This document shows, piece by piece, positions 7,157-15,059 of a DNA stretch of 64,000 nucleotides. How positions within the stretch are numbered: the stretch's first letter is position 1; each line of letters begins with the position of its first letter. The notes under the pieces are model-generated. The model was given only the letters and a program-made list of their open reading frames with translations. It did not search any database and was not told the DNA's origin. Location of the stretch: NCBI RefSeq assembly GCF_018122625.2, contig NZ_JAGQFT020000001.1:248001-312000 (forward strand), in the 5' to 3' direction. Source of the DNA: Coralloluteibacterium stylophorae (lineage in GTDB: Bacteria; Pseudomonadota; Gammaproteobacteria; Xanthomonadales; Xanthomonadaceae). A program made the translations under genes and the position numbers.

Positions 7157-7345
7157 GTGAAGGCTGCATCCCGCCACTCCTTGGGTCTCGATCCTGCGCC
7201 GCGCGAAGCCGCCGAAGCCGCGCTGCATGAAGGCGAGAGCCTCTGGGAGTTTGTGGAGCAGTCCCTACGGGTGCAGGTCGGGATCCGTCGGCAGCAGGGC
7301 ACGTTCATCGCCGGCGGGCTTCGGGCGCACGACTGCCTACTTGCT
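7157..7345 (+). pseudogene. Antitoxin remnant truncated by a palindromic repeat
   Basis: From the GTG at 7157 about 60 codons read as a good RHH-type antitoxin (YlcI/YnfO-like: ALHEGESLWEFVEQSLR, then RRQQGTFIAGGLRAHD). The frame then enters the type A repeat at about 7340 and continues meaninglessly to 7669. The toxin-binding C-terminus and any partner toxin are missing. I infer an insertion or deletion event at the repeat boundary. Confidence 0.6.
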
Positions 7346-7490
7346 CCTGGCCCCCTCTCCCGCGCAGCGGGGGAGGGCTGGGGTGGGGGCGCGGCGCAGC
7401 CGCGGGGCTGCTCGCTTGTTTGCGAGCGCTCGGCCGCGCTGCGCGCCTCACCCCCATCCCAACCTTCCCCCGCAGGCGGGGGAAGGGGGC
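7346..7490 (+). repeat. Type A palindromic repeat, one full unit
   Basis: A complete unit with both terminal hairpins and the long central stem, same orientation as all other copies. Its left edge coincides with the point where the antitoxin remnant loses its conserved sequence. Confidence 0.85.
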
Positions 7491-7508
7491 CAACAGCCGT
7501 ATGCGCTT

Positions 7509-7588
7509 TTGTGGGAGCGGCTTCAGCCGCGACCGGCGGTCGTGCGAGGTGGAAGGCTGGCGGGGCTGAAGCCCCTCCTACAGGAGGC
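7509..7588 (+). repeat. REP-like doublet (type B)
   Basis: Two palindromic cores face each other: TGGGAGCGGCTTCAGCCGCG and CGGGGCTGAAGCCCCTCCTA, about 45 bases apart. This is the arrangement of paired REP elements (BIME-like) mobilised by RAYT transposases in gamma-proteobacteria. No RAYT gene is present in the window. Confidence 0.8.
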
Positions 7589-7596
7589 CGCGCTGG

Positions 7597-7655
7597 CGCG
7601 CCTCACCCCCATCCCAACCTTCCCCCGCAGGCGGGGGAAGGGGGCCAACAACCGC
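7597..7655 (+). repeat. Right-half fragment of a type A repeat
   Basis: Contains the CGCGCCTCACCCCCATCCCAACC arm and the terminal CCTTCCCCCGC...GCGGGGGAAGG hairpin but no left half. It is sandwiched between two REP-like doublets. Confidence 0.75.
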
Positions 7656-7664
7656 ATGCGCTGT

Positions 7665-7740
7665 TGTAGGAGCGGCTTCAGCCGCGACCGGCGGTCGTAC
7701 GAGGTGGGAGGCTGTCGGGACTGAAGCCCCTCCCACAGCA
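7665..7740 (+). repeat. REP-like doublet (type B)
   Basis: Second copy of the paired palindrome, about 150 bp after the first. The right core has one change (GGGACTGAAGCCCC), which weakens the stem. Confidence 0.8.
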
Positions 7741-7823
7741 GGCCGCGCTGCCTTCTCCCGCAGGCGAGGGAGGGGGCAACGGCCGCGAGCGGGAGGACGA
7801 GGCGAACGCGCGGCGGGTGGCGG

Positions 7824-8960
7824 TCAGGCCGCGGGTGCGGGGCAGAACAGCGGCGTCTCCGGCGGCCCCGCGCTGCGGCTGGGGTCAATGAAGGCGAGGC
7901 TGCCGTCGAAGCCGAGGGCGTAGAGGGTGCCGTCGTCGGGGGCGAAGGCCAGAGCGGCGATACCGTCGTGCTGGCCGTAGCTGGCGACGGTGCGGCCGGT
8001 GGCGACGTCGACGAGATGGATGCGCTGGCCCCACATGTGCGCCACGGCGACGTGGCGGCCGTCGGACGCCAGCGCCAGGCGGGTCGGCGGCAGGCCGCCG
8101 GGGGCGCAGGTGGGCACGCTGTGCAGCGTATCCAGGTCGGTGCCGGTGGCGTGCACGGCCAAGGCGGCGTGGTCCTGCAGCGCGACGCGCCTGCCGTCGT
8201 GGGCAAGCGCGAGGCCGCCCAGTTCTGCGTCGATCGCGGCGGCCTCGCGGCGTGCGCGGGTGCCGGTGTCGAAGGCGGCGATGGCATCGCCGAAGGCGTC
8301 GTAGACGAACAGGGCGCGCTCGTCCGGCGACAGCCACAGGCCGACCATGCGCCCGAAGGGCTGGCGCGAGGCGTCGCCGTCGCCGATGGCGATGGGCTCG
8401 CCCACCGCCTGCGCGGCGTCGACGTCGATCTCGCTCACGGTGTCGGCGACCGCGTTGACCACCCAGGCGCGGCGGCCGTCGGCGGTGATCGCCAGCGCGC
8501 GCGGGAAGCGTCCGACCGGCACCCGTGCGGTCACCGTGCCCTGCTCGAGGTCGAGCACCGAGACCGCGTCCTTCGTCATCGAGCTGGCGACCGCACGCCG
8601 GCCGTCGGCGGCGATGGCGATGTCGGATGCGCCCTGGCCGCGGCAGATGTTGTCCGGGCAGCCGTCGTCCGCGTCGGGGAAGCGGTCGCCCTCGATGCGC
8701 CCGACCACCGCCCGGGTGGCGGTGTCGACGACGACGATCGCGTTGCCCTCGGCGTCAGCGACGTACAGCCGCGCGCCGTCGGGCGCGAGCGTCATGCCTG
8801 CCGGTTGGACGTCGAGATCGATCTTCGCGCCGCGGCTGGCCTCCTCGGCGACGGTGGTGGGCGCGTCGAGCGCATTGCGGCCGCCGCCGGTGGCGCAGCC
8901 GGCGAGAATGGCCGCGAACACGCAGGCGAGCAGGGTCGGAGCGGAACGTCGCTGGGTCAC
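7824..8960 (-). CDS. YncE-like beta-propeller lipoprotein
   Basis: This 378-residue protein has a lipoprotein signal peptide (lipobox LAGC at residues 19-22). Repeated blades follow of the type PDGARLYVADAEGNAIVVVDTATR, with ITADGRRAWVVNAVADTVSEIDV, LSPDERALFVYDAFGDAIAAFD and FAPDDGTLYALGFDGSLAFID. These are YncE/YVTN-type seven-bladed beta-propeller repeats. A DGCPDNICRG insertion with two Cys (about 100-110) may be disulfide-bonded in the periplasm. It is the downstream gene of a two-gene minus-strand operon, 43 bp after the YCF48-like gene. The ligand is unknown. Confidence 0.8.
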   Translation of the reverse strand: MTQRRSAPTLLACVFAAILAGCATGGGRNALDAPTTVAEEASRGAKIDLDVQPAGMTLAPDGARLYVADAEGNAIVVVDTATRAVVGRIEGDRFPDADDGCPDNICRGQGASDIAIAADGRRAVASSMTKDAVSVLDLEQGTVTARVPVGRFPRALAITADGRRAWVVNAVADTVSEIDVDAAQAVGEPIAIGDGDASRQPFGRMVGLWLSPDERALFVYDAFGDAIAAFDTGTRARREAAAIDAELGGLALAHDGRRVALQDHAALAVHATGTDLDTLHSVPTCAPGGLPPTRLALASDGRHVAVAHMWGQRIHLVDVATGRTVASYGQHDGIAALAFAPDDGTLYALGFDGSLAFIDPSRSAGPPETPLFCPAPAA

Positions 8961-9003
8961 AAAGTCTCCTTGGTCGAGCGAAGTCGTGGCGCCGCGTACG
9001 GCG

Positions 9004-10272
9004 TCAGGGATCCAGCGGCCAGGACAGCAGCAGCGGCGAGCGGCGCGTGTCCCAGCGCGGGTCGGCGTCGGGGCCGGGGTTGAGCGTGCCGGAGCCGACC
9101 ACCCAGGCGCGGTCGCGGCCCAGCGCGAGGCCCATCAGGCTGACGCCGTCGGAGTCCTCGCGGCCGGGGCGGGCGAGGTCGAGCCACAGCGTCCAGCTGC
9201 GGCCGCCGTCGGCGCTGGCGTAGACCAGGCCGTCCTCGGTGATCAGCCAGCCTTCCTCCGCATCGCGCAGGCGCAGGCGGCTGACGCCGATCGCGGGCTC
9301 CCAGGCCATCGGGCGCGGCGGTTCGAGCTCGGCGGTGTGCCAGGTTGCGCCGCCATCGGTCGTGCACCAGACCTTGAAGCCGCCGCCGATGCAGCCGTGC
9401 TCGGCGTCGACGAAGTCCAGCCCCATCAGGTGGGTGTCGCCGGCGCCGATGTCGACCGCCTCCCACTGCGCGCCGCCGTCGCGCGTGCGCAGCACGGTGC
9501 CGCCGCTGCCGACCGTCCAGCCCTCGCGCGGCCCGGTGAATGCGACCTCCTGCAGGTTGACGTCGTCCATCGGCACCGGCAGCTCGACCGGCGCCCAGTC
9601 CATGCCGTCGTCGGTGGTGCGCAGCATGCGCTCGTAGCCGACCGCCACCGCGGTGGTGGCATCGGCGAAGGCGACGTCGAACAGCCCCGCCGACACGTGC
9701 AGCGCGTGGTAGTCGGGATCGTCGAGCCCGGCGAACACGCGGTTGAACGGCTCCCAGCTGCGGCCGCCGTCATGGGTATCGAAGATCGTGCCGCCGTTCT
9801 GGCTCACCGCATAGCCGCGGCCGTCGGGGCGCATCGCCAGGCCGAGGACCAGGTCGGCGAAGCCGGAATAGGAGGTCACCGTCCAGCTCCGCGCCTCGTC
9901 GTCGCTGCGCGCGAGCTTGAGGCCGCGCCCGCCCACGGCGACCACCTCGCCCGAGGGCAGCACCTCGACATCGCGGAACCAGCCCGCCACGTCGGTGAGG
10001 CCGGACGCGGTCACCGCGCGGCCGTCCTCGTGCAGGGTCATGTCGACGCGCTCGACGTGCTGGCGCTCGGGCTCGCTGGTGATCTCGTGCAGGTCGTGGC
10101 AGCGGCCGCCGAGGCGCTCCAGCTCCTGCCAGGGCAGGCAGCGCGGGTAGCGCTGGCCCTCGGCGACTTCGGAGAGTTGCTCCAGCCCGGGCGGCGCGGC
10201 GCACGCGGCGGGCGAGAGGACGAGACAGCACAGCAGGCAACGACGTACGACGGACAACGACAACGCGGGCAC
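9004..10272 (-). CDS. YCF48/BNR-type beta-propeller exported protein
   Basis: A 422-residue exported protein (signal LCCLVLSPAACAAPP, possibly a lipoprotein at Cys24). At least five repeats carry the sialidase/BNR Asp-box pattern S/T-x-D-G-G-x-x-W: THDGGRSWEPF, TTDDGMDWAPV, TRDGGAQWEAV, TTDGGATWHTA, SADGGRSWTLW. This is the YCF48/HCF136 propeller type. In phototrophs such proteins assist photosystem II assembly, but many heterotrophs have envelope paralogues of unknown role and nothing else here is photosynthetic. It probably leads an operon with the YncE-like lipoprotein. Confidence 0.8.
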   Translation of the reverse strand: MPALSLSVVRRCLLCCLVLSPAACAAPPGLEQLSEVAEGQRYPRCLPWQELERLGGRCHDLHEITSEPERQHVERVDMTLHEDGRAVTASGLTDVAGWFRDVEVLPSGEVVAVGGRGLKLARSDDEARSWTVTSYSGFADLVLGLAMRPDGRGYAVSQNGGTIFDTHDGGRSWEPFNRVFAGLDDPDYHALHVSAGLFDVAFADATTAVAVGYERMLRTTDDGMDWAPVELPVPMDDVNLQEVAFTGPREGWTVGSGGTVLRTRDGGAQWEAVDIGAGDTHLMGLDFVDAEHGCIGGGFKVWCTTDGGATWHTAELEPPRPMAWEPAIGVSRLRLRDAEEGWLITEDGLVYASADGGRSWTLWLDLARPGREDSDGVSLMGLALGRDRAWVVGSGTLNPGPDADPRWDTRRSPLLLSWPLDP

Positions 10273-10332
10273 CCGGCAACGAAGGAGCCGGGCATGCTAG
10301 CAAGGCGGCGTGAGCGCACCGTCGGCCCCGTC

Positions 10333-10948
10333 CTGGCTCCCTCTCCCGCGCAGCGGGGGAGGGTTGGGGTGGGGGCGCGGCGCAGCCGAAGCTTTTCGCT
10401 CGTAACGGGCGCCCGGTGCGCTGCGCGCTTCACCCCCATCCCAACCTTCCCCCGCAGGCGGGGGAAGGGGCCAACAGCGCGGCGGGTGTGCTCCTGGCTC
10501 CCTCTCCCGCGCAGCGGGGGAGGGTTGGGGTGGGGGCGCGGCGCAGCCGCGGGCTTTTCGTGTGCCGGCGGCGGCGGGTGCGCTTCGCGCCTCCCCCCAT
10601 CCCAGCCTTCCCCCGCAAGGGGGGGAAGGGGCTGAAAGCGGGGCGGCTGGGCTTGGCTCCCTCTCCCGCGCAGCGGGGGAGGGTTGGGGTGGGGGCGCGG
10701 CGCAGCCGCGGGCTTTTCGTGTGCCGGCGGCGGCGGGCGCGCTTCGCGCCTCCCCCCATCCCAGCCTTCCCCCGCAAGGGGGGAAGGGGCAGGAGCGATG
10801 CGCGCTGTTGTGGGAGCGGCTTCAGCCGCGACGGGCGGTGGTACGAGGTGGAGGGCCGTCGGGGCTGAAGCCTCTCCTACAGGAGGCCGCGCTGCGCGCC
10901 TCACCCCATCCCAACCTTCCCCCGCAGGCGGGGGAAGGGGGTCAACAG
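10333..10948 (+). repeat. Type A repeat array, three full units and a right-half fragment
   Basis: Units at about 10337-10480, 10497-10636 and 10657-10793 are followed by a right half at 10886-10945. They have the same orientation as every other array. Units two and three carry a slightly different loop (TGTGCCGGCGGCGGCGGG) and CCCGCAAGGGGGG end hairpins, showing subfamilies. The 10273-11018 gap contains nothing else but a REP doublet. Confidence 0.85.
10807..10886 (+). repeat. REP-like doublet (type B)
   Basis: Same paired-core structure as the copies at 7.5-7.7 kb (GTGGGAGCGGCTTCAGCCGC and GGGGCTGAAGCCTCTCCTAC), lying inside the type A array between its last full unit and a fragment. Confidence 0.8.
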
Positions 10949-11018
10949 CCGCGGGGGGAAGGGGCCGAAGCTGCCCCGTCTCGTACCGCGAGAGGACGAA
11001 TGGGCTCGAGGCTCCGGG

Positions 11019-11792
11019 TCACGCGACCGGGATGGTGCCGCCGTCGATGACGTATTCAGTGCCGGAGATGGCGGCGGCGCGTGGAGAGGCGAGGAAGGCG
11101 ATCAGCGCGGCGACCTCCTGCGGCTTCGCGGGGCGGCCGAGCGGGATGCCGCCGAGCGCGTCCATGACGATGCGCTTGCCGCCTTCGTAGTCGGTACCGG
11201 CCTCGTCGGCGAGACGCTGGGCCAGGCGCACGGCGGCCTCGGTCTCGACCCAGCCCGGTGCCACGCGCACCACGCGCACGCCCCTGGGCGTGACCTCCCT
11301 GGAGAGGCTCTTGCTGTAGGTCGAGAGCGCCGCCTTGGCCGCCGCGTACGCGGTGGTCGATTCCGGCAGCGGCAGCCTGTGCTGGATCGAGGTGACGTGG
11401 ATCACGACACCGCCGCCCTGCGCCAGCATGCCGGGCACCAGGGCGCGGTCGAGGCGCACGGCCGGCAGCAGGTTGAGCGCGAGCTCGGCCTGCCACTGCG
11501 CATCGTCCAGCGCGACGAATCCACCGCCCGGTGCGGACGAGCCGCCCAGCACATGGACGAGGATGTCGACGCCGCCCATGCGCCCGCGCACGGCCTCGGC
11601 GACGGCGCTGCAGCCCTCCGCCGTGGTCAGGTCGGCGGCGACGAACAGCTCCTCGGGCAGGTCCGCCGGCCGGCCGCGCGCCGTCGCGAGCACGCGTGCG
11701 CCGCCTGCCCGCAGCGCGGCGACGGTCGCCGCGCCGATGCCCTGCGTGCCTGCGGTCACCAGTGCGCGCAGGCCCTCCAGTCCGGGCTCCAT
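11019..11792 (-). CDS. SDR family NAD(P)-dependent oxidoreductase
   Basis: A 257-residue classical short-chain dehydrogenase. It has a nucleotide-binding [11 protein letters not shown] near residues 13-23, VHVLGGSS in place of the usual NNAG, a catalytic Ser in VTSIQ, Tyr/Lys in YAAAK, and a C-terminal [10 protein letters not shown] that is usual for the family. The substrate cannot be read from sequence. It is 4 bp downstream of the NTF2-like gene on the same strand, and both diverge from an HxlR regulator, which suggests an HxlR-controlled detoxification or redox unit. Confidence 0.88.
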   Translation of the reverse strand: MEPGLEGLRALVTAGTQGIGAATVAALRAGGARVLATARGRPADLPEELFVAADLTTAEGCSAVAEAVRGRMGGVDILVHVLGGSSAPGGGFVALDDAQWQAELALNLLPAVRLDRALVPGMLAQGGGVVIHVTSIQHRLPLPESTTAYAAAKAALSTYSKSLSREVTPRGVRVVRVAPGWVETEAAVRLAQRLADEAGTDYEGGKRIVMDALGGIPLGRPAKPQEVAALIAFLASPRAAAISGTEYVIDGGTIPVA

Positions 11793-11796
11793 GGCG

Positions 11797-12123
11797 TCAC
11801 CCGATCGCCAGCGCGGCGATCCGACCGCCGCGCAGGGTGAAGACGTGGTCCAGCATGATCGGGCTGCCGGGGAAGGTGCCGGTGACCTGCGCGCGCACCG
11901 TCAAGCGGTCGGCGTCCTGCTGCACCTCGCGCGGCTCGGCGTGGAAGTCGTACCTGCGTCGTGCCGCGTGCCACCAGGCGAGGGCGGCGGCGGTGCCGTG
12001 ATGCTCGCCACCTTCGTCGTGGATGCGCACGTCGTCGCTGAAGCAGGCGGCGAGGTCGCGGTCGTCGGTCGTGTCGTCGGCGGCGAAGTAGCGGGCGACG
12101 CAATCGGGGAGTTCGGATGACAT
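11797..12123 (-). CDS. NTF2/SnoaL-like small protein
   Basis: A 108-residue cone-fold protein beginning [20 protein letters not shown]. It has the SnoaL-like features [27 protein letters not shown] and [25 protein letters not shown]. The ATG at 12123 is the first that leaves out Pro/Arg-rich upstream sequence. Small proteins of this type often accompany SDR enzymes behind HxlR regulators. The role is unknown. It is first in the minus-strand operon with the SDR gene. Confidence 0.8.
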   Translation of the reverse strand: MSSELPDCVARYFAADDTTDDRDLAACFSDDVRIHDEGGEHHGTAAALAWWHAARRRYDFHAEPREVQQDADRLTVRAQVTGTFPGSPIMLDHVFTLRGGRIAALAIG

Positions 12124-12164
12124 CGGGAGATCCTCGGGTTGCCGGCCTGCGATGCTCGCGGCAG

Positions 12165-12200
12165 ACTTACCCGCCGACAAGAACGCACCGAAAAGTAAGT
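12165..12200. promoter_or_regulatory. Dyad in the divergent HxlR/NTF2-SDR promoter region
   Basis: ACTTAC (12165-12170) and GTAAGT (12195-12200) form an inverted repeat in the 75-bp gap between the divergent genes, the second arm overlapping the regulator's GTG start. It is a plausible HxlR operator serving both directions. Confidence 0.4.
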
Positions 12201-12543
12201 GAACGAGCCGCCGCGCCCGAGCTACACCCCGGACACCGCCGCCAGCGGCGTCGAGCACGCCCTGCGCCTGTTGGAGGGGCGCTGGAAGCTGCTGATCCTG
12301 TTCCATCTCTTCGGCGGCCAGGTACAGCGGTATTCGGAGCTGTCGCGGCTCATCCCGGGCATCTCGGAGAAGATGCTCGCCCAGCAGCTGCGCCAGCTCG
12401 AGGCCGACGGCCTCGTGCACCGCACCGTCTATCCGCAGGTGCCGCCGAAGGTGGAATACCGCCTGACCGAGTGGGGCCAGGCGCTGTGCCCGGCGCTGGA
12501 CGCGCTGCTCGGCTGGGCGGAGCAGCGGCCGTTGGCAGCCTGA
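12199..12543 (+). CDS. HxlR family winged-helix transcriptional regulator
   Basis: A 114-residue HxlR/DUF24 protein. The motif order is clear: ALRLLEGRWKLLILFHLF (first helices), RYSELSRLIPGISEKMLAQQLRQLEADGLV (recognition helix and wing approach), then PKVEYRLTEWGQAL (wing and dimer helix). It lacks the conserved N-terminal Cys of redox-sensing members such as HypR, so a ligand-sensing or constitutive role is more likely. It is divergent from the NTF2/SDR operon it probably controls. The GTG start is inferred from the length usual for the family. Confidence 0.9.
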   Translation: MNEPPRPSYTPDTAASGVEHALRLLEGRWKLLILFHLFGGQVQRYSELSRLIPGISEKMLAQQLRQLEADGLVHRTVYPQVPPKVEYRLTEWGQALCPALDALLGWAEQRPLAA

Positions 12544-12706
12544 GCCGAGCGGGAAAGCTCGCCACCCGCGGATGCGAAGCGGGCGTCTGCGCCGGCTCAT
12601 TCCACCGCGATGCCGCGGCACCTGCAGGCGGCCGCTCATCCCGACTCCACCGGTGCGAAGCGCAGGCTCGCAGCGGACGACACCACGCCAACGAAAGGAC
12701 CAGCAC

Positions 12707-13693
12707 ATGCAATCCAGACCCTTCGGCCGCATCGGCCGCTCCGTCGGCGAGATCGGTTTCGGCGCCTGGGCCATCGGCGACGCCTGGGGCCAGGTCGACG
12801 ACGCCGATGCCATCGCCGCGCTGCACGCCGCGCTCGATGCCGGCGTCGACTTCATCGACACCGCCGACGTCTACGGCGACGGCCGCTCGGAGCGGCTGAT
12901 CGCACGAGTGCTCAAGGAACGCGGCGGCGAGCGGCCCTTCGTGGCGACCAAGGCCGGACGCCGCCTGCCGCAGCAGACCGTCGCCGGCTACAGCGCGGAG
13001 AACCTCACCGCCTTCGTCGAGCGCAGCCTGCGCAACCTCGAGACCGACACGCTCGACCTGCTGCAGCTGCATTGCCCGCCGACCGATCTGTACTACCACC
13101 CGGAGGTCTTCGAGCGGGTGGAGCGCCTGGTCGAGCAGGGCAAGGTGCGGCACTACGGGGTCAGCGTCGAGCGCGTCGAGGAGGCGCTGAAGGCGGTCGA
13201 GTACCCGAACGTGGCCAGCGTGCAGCTCATCTTCAACGCCTTCCGCCCGCGCCCGGCCGAGCTGTTCTTCCGCCAGGCGCAGGCGAAGCGGGTGGCCGTC
13301 ATCGCGCGGGTGCCGCTGGCGAGCGGGCTGCTGAGCGGCAAGTTCCGGCCCGACACCCGCTTCGAGGCCAGCGACCACCGCCAGTTCAACCGCAAGGGCG
13401 AGGCCTTCGACGTGGGCGAGACCTTCGCCGGCGTGCCGTACGAGGTCGGCCTGGCCGCGGTGGAGAAGATCCGCCCGCTGGTGCCCGACGGCGCCACCAT
13501 GGCCCAGCTGGCGCTGCGCTGGATCCTCATGTTCGACGCGGTGAGCGTGGTCATTCCCGGCGCCCGCAACGCGCAGCAGGCCCAGGCCAATGCCGCCGCG
13601 GCCGCACTGCCGCCGCTGTCGGACGAGGTCATGCAGGCACTGGCCGGCATCTACGACGAGCACATCCGCCCGCACGTGCACCAGCGCTGGTGA
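12707..13693 (+). CDS. Aldo/keto reductase
   Basis: A 328-residue AKR-superfamily barrel. It shows GFGAWAIGDAWG near the N-terminus, then FIDTADVYGDGRSERLI carrying catalytic Asp and Tyr, TKAGRR with Lys, and LLQLHCPP with the catalytic His, followed by HYGVSV and VIPGARN for cofactor binding. The ATG at 12707 is preceded by AAAGGA. It is NADPH-dependent by family, and the closest functional groups are general aldehyde reductases. It lies downstream of the HxlR gene on the same strand with a 160-bp gap, so co-transcription is possible. Confidence 0.9.
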   Translation: MQSRPFGRIGRSVGEIGFGAWAIGDAWGQVDDADAIAALHAALDAGVDFIDTADVYGDGRSERLIARVLKERGGERPFVATKAGRRLPQQTVAGYSAENLTAFVERSLRNLETDTLDLLQLHCPPTDLYYHPEVFERVERLVEQGKVRHYGVSVERVEEALKAVEYPNVASVQLIFNAFRPRPAELFFRQAQAKRVAVIARVPLASGLLSGKFRPDTRFEASDHRQFNRKGEAFDVGETFAGVPYEVGLAAVEKIRPLVPDGATMAQLALRWILMFDAVSVVIPGARNAQQAQANAAAAALPPLSDEVMQALAGIYDEHIRPHVHQRW

Positions 13694-13777
13694 GGTGCAC
13701 GCAGCCCCGCCTTTCCGGGACGGGAGCGGTGGCGGTGCGGCATCCGTTCGCGGGGGATGAGGCCAGGCGCACCCAGC

Positions 13778-14045
13778 TCCCCTCCCCCCTTGCGGGAGAG
13801 GGCCGGGGAGAGGGGATGGCGGCGCAGCCGCCGCGTTGCTCGAAGCAGCGAAACGCCCGCGCTGCGCGCGTCCCCCCATCCCAGCCTTCCCCCGCAAGGG
13901 GGGGAAGGGGCCGGCTCCCTCTCCCCCTGCGGGAGAGGGCCGGGGAGAGGGGATGGCGGCGCAGCCGCCGCGTTGCTCGCAGCACCGAAACGCCGCGCTG
14001 CGCACATCCCCCCATCCCAGCCTTCCCGAAAGAGGGGGAAGAGAC
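13778..14045 (+). repeat. Variant long palindromic repeats (type A'), two units
   Basis: These two units start CCCCTTGCGGGAGAGGGCCGGGGAGAGGGGATGGCGGCGCAGCCGCC in style instead of the TGGGGTGGGGGCGCGGCGCAG arm, but keep the CCCATCCCAGCCTTCCC right arm and a terminal hairpin. The second unit's end hairpin is degraded (CCTTCCCGAAAGAGGGGGAAG). A related subfamily in the same orientation fills most of the 13694-14217 gap. Confidence 0.75.
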
Positions 14046-14217
14046 AGAAGCGAGCCAGGTCGTCCGCGTGGACCGGTCCGCCGGGACGTAGATCCTTCCT
14101 GCACGAAAGCAGCGTGCGAAGGCCCGGCGAGGCGGCAAGCTTCGCCGGGCGCGGGGTGTCGAAACCGCCGGCGTCTGTTCGACAACCACGCAGCACCTCC
14201 ACGACCCGAGGCCATCC

Positions 14218-14871
14218 ATGTCGCTCGTCCTCTACGGCCACCCCTTCTCCTCCTACTGCCAGAAGGTGGAGATCGCCCTGTACGAGAACGCACTGCCGTT
14301 CGAGCTGCGCATGCTCGGGCCCGAGCACCCGCGGCACACCGAGGAGTGGTCGGAGGCGTGGCCCCTGAAGAAGATGCCGGTGCTGGTGGACGCCGGCCGC
14401 GCGGTCGTGGAGAGCAGCATCATCATCGAGCACCTGCACCTGCATCACCGCGGGCCGGTGTCCCTGCTGCCGGCGGATCCGGCCGGGGCGCTGGAGGTGC
14501 GCTTCATGGACCGCTTCTTCGACCAGCACGTCATGACGCCGATGCAGGTCCCGGTGTTCGAGGCGCTGCGGCCGGACGGCCGCGTGGACGCGGCGCGGGA
14601 GGCCGCGCAGGCGCTCGAGATCGCCTACGCATGGCTGGAGCGGCGCCTGGCCGGACGCACCTGGGCCGCGGGAGACGCCTTCGGCATGGCCGACTGCGCA
14701 GCGGCGCCGTCGCTGTTCTACGCCGACTGGATCCATCGGATCGGCGCGCACTTCCCGACGCTGCGCGCGTACCGCACGCGACTCATCGCGCGCCCGTCCT
14801 TCGCCCGGGCGGTGGAGGAGGCGCGCCCCTACCGCAGCCTGTTCCCGCTGGGGGCGCCGGACCGGGACTGA
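14218..14871 (+). CDS. Glutathione S-transferase family protein
   Basis: A 217-residue protein with a thioredoxin-fold N-domain (MSLVLYGHPFSSYCQKVEIAL, with Ser11/Ser12 or Cys14 as candidate catalytic residue; KKMPVLVDAGRAVVESSIII carries the cis-Pro and glutathione-binding Glu-Ser) and an all-helical C-domain (TWAAGDAFGMADCAAAPSLFYAD, the N-capping motif of the family). It is cytosolic. The substrate is unknown and the nearest classes are bacterial Beta/Theta-like stress GSTs. It sits alone behind repeats. Confidence 0.9.
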   Translation: MSLVLYGHPFSSYCQKVEIALYENALPFELRMLGPEHPRHTEEWSEAWPLKKMPVLVDAGRAVVESSIIIEHLHLHHRGPVSLLPADPAGALEVRFMDRFFDQHVMTPMQVPVFEALRPDGRVDAAREAAQALEIAYAWLERRLAGRTWAAGDAFGMADCAAAPSLFYADWIHRIGAHFPTLRAYRTRLIARPSFARAVEEARPYRSLFPLGAPDRD

Positions 14872-15059
14872 GGGACGGGCGGCGGATGCATGCGGGGCGG
14901 CGCGGCCGCCGGTCTCGCTGCGACGAGAATGAGTCGTCCCCGGCGCGGGGCCGATGCGGAGCCCGCACCTCGGGTCGACCCGAGGTGGGGTCCGCCCGGA
15001 TTGTCCCGGGGTGCGGAGACGGCCGAAGGTGCGGGCAGTCCTTCGTGCCCGAGCCCCCC

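Noticed and set aside
9004-10272. Photosystem assembly factor
   Set aside because: The YCF48-type propeller is widespread in heterotrophs and no photosynthesis gene is in the window.
8347-10635. 762-codon plus-strand frame across the two propeller genes
   Set aside because: The minus-strand genes show signal peptides and repeated propeller blades. The plus frame is an artefact of GC-rich codon symmetry and runs into repeats.
3665-10948. CRISPR array
   Set aside because: Units are about 135 bp, imperfect, spaced irregularly and internally palindromic, with no uniform short spacers and no cas genes.
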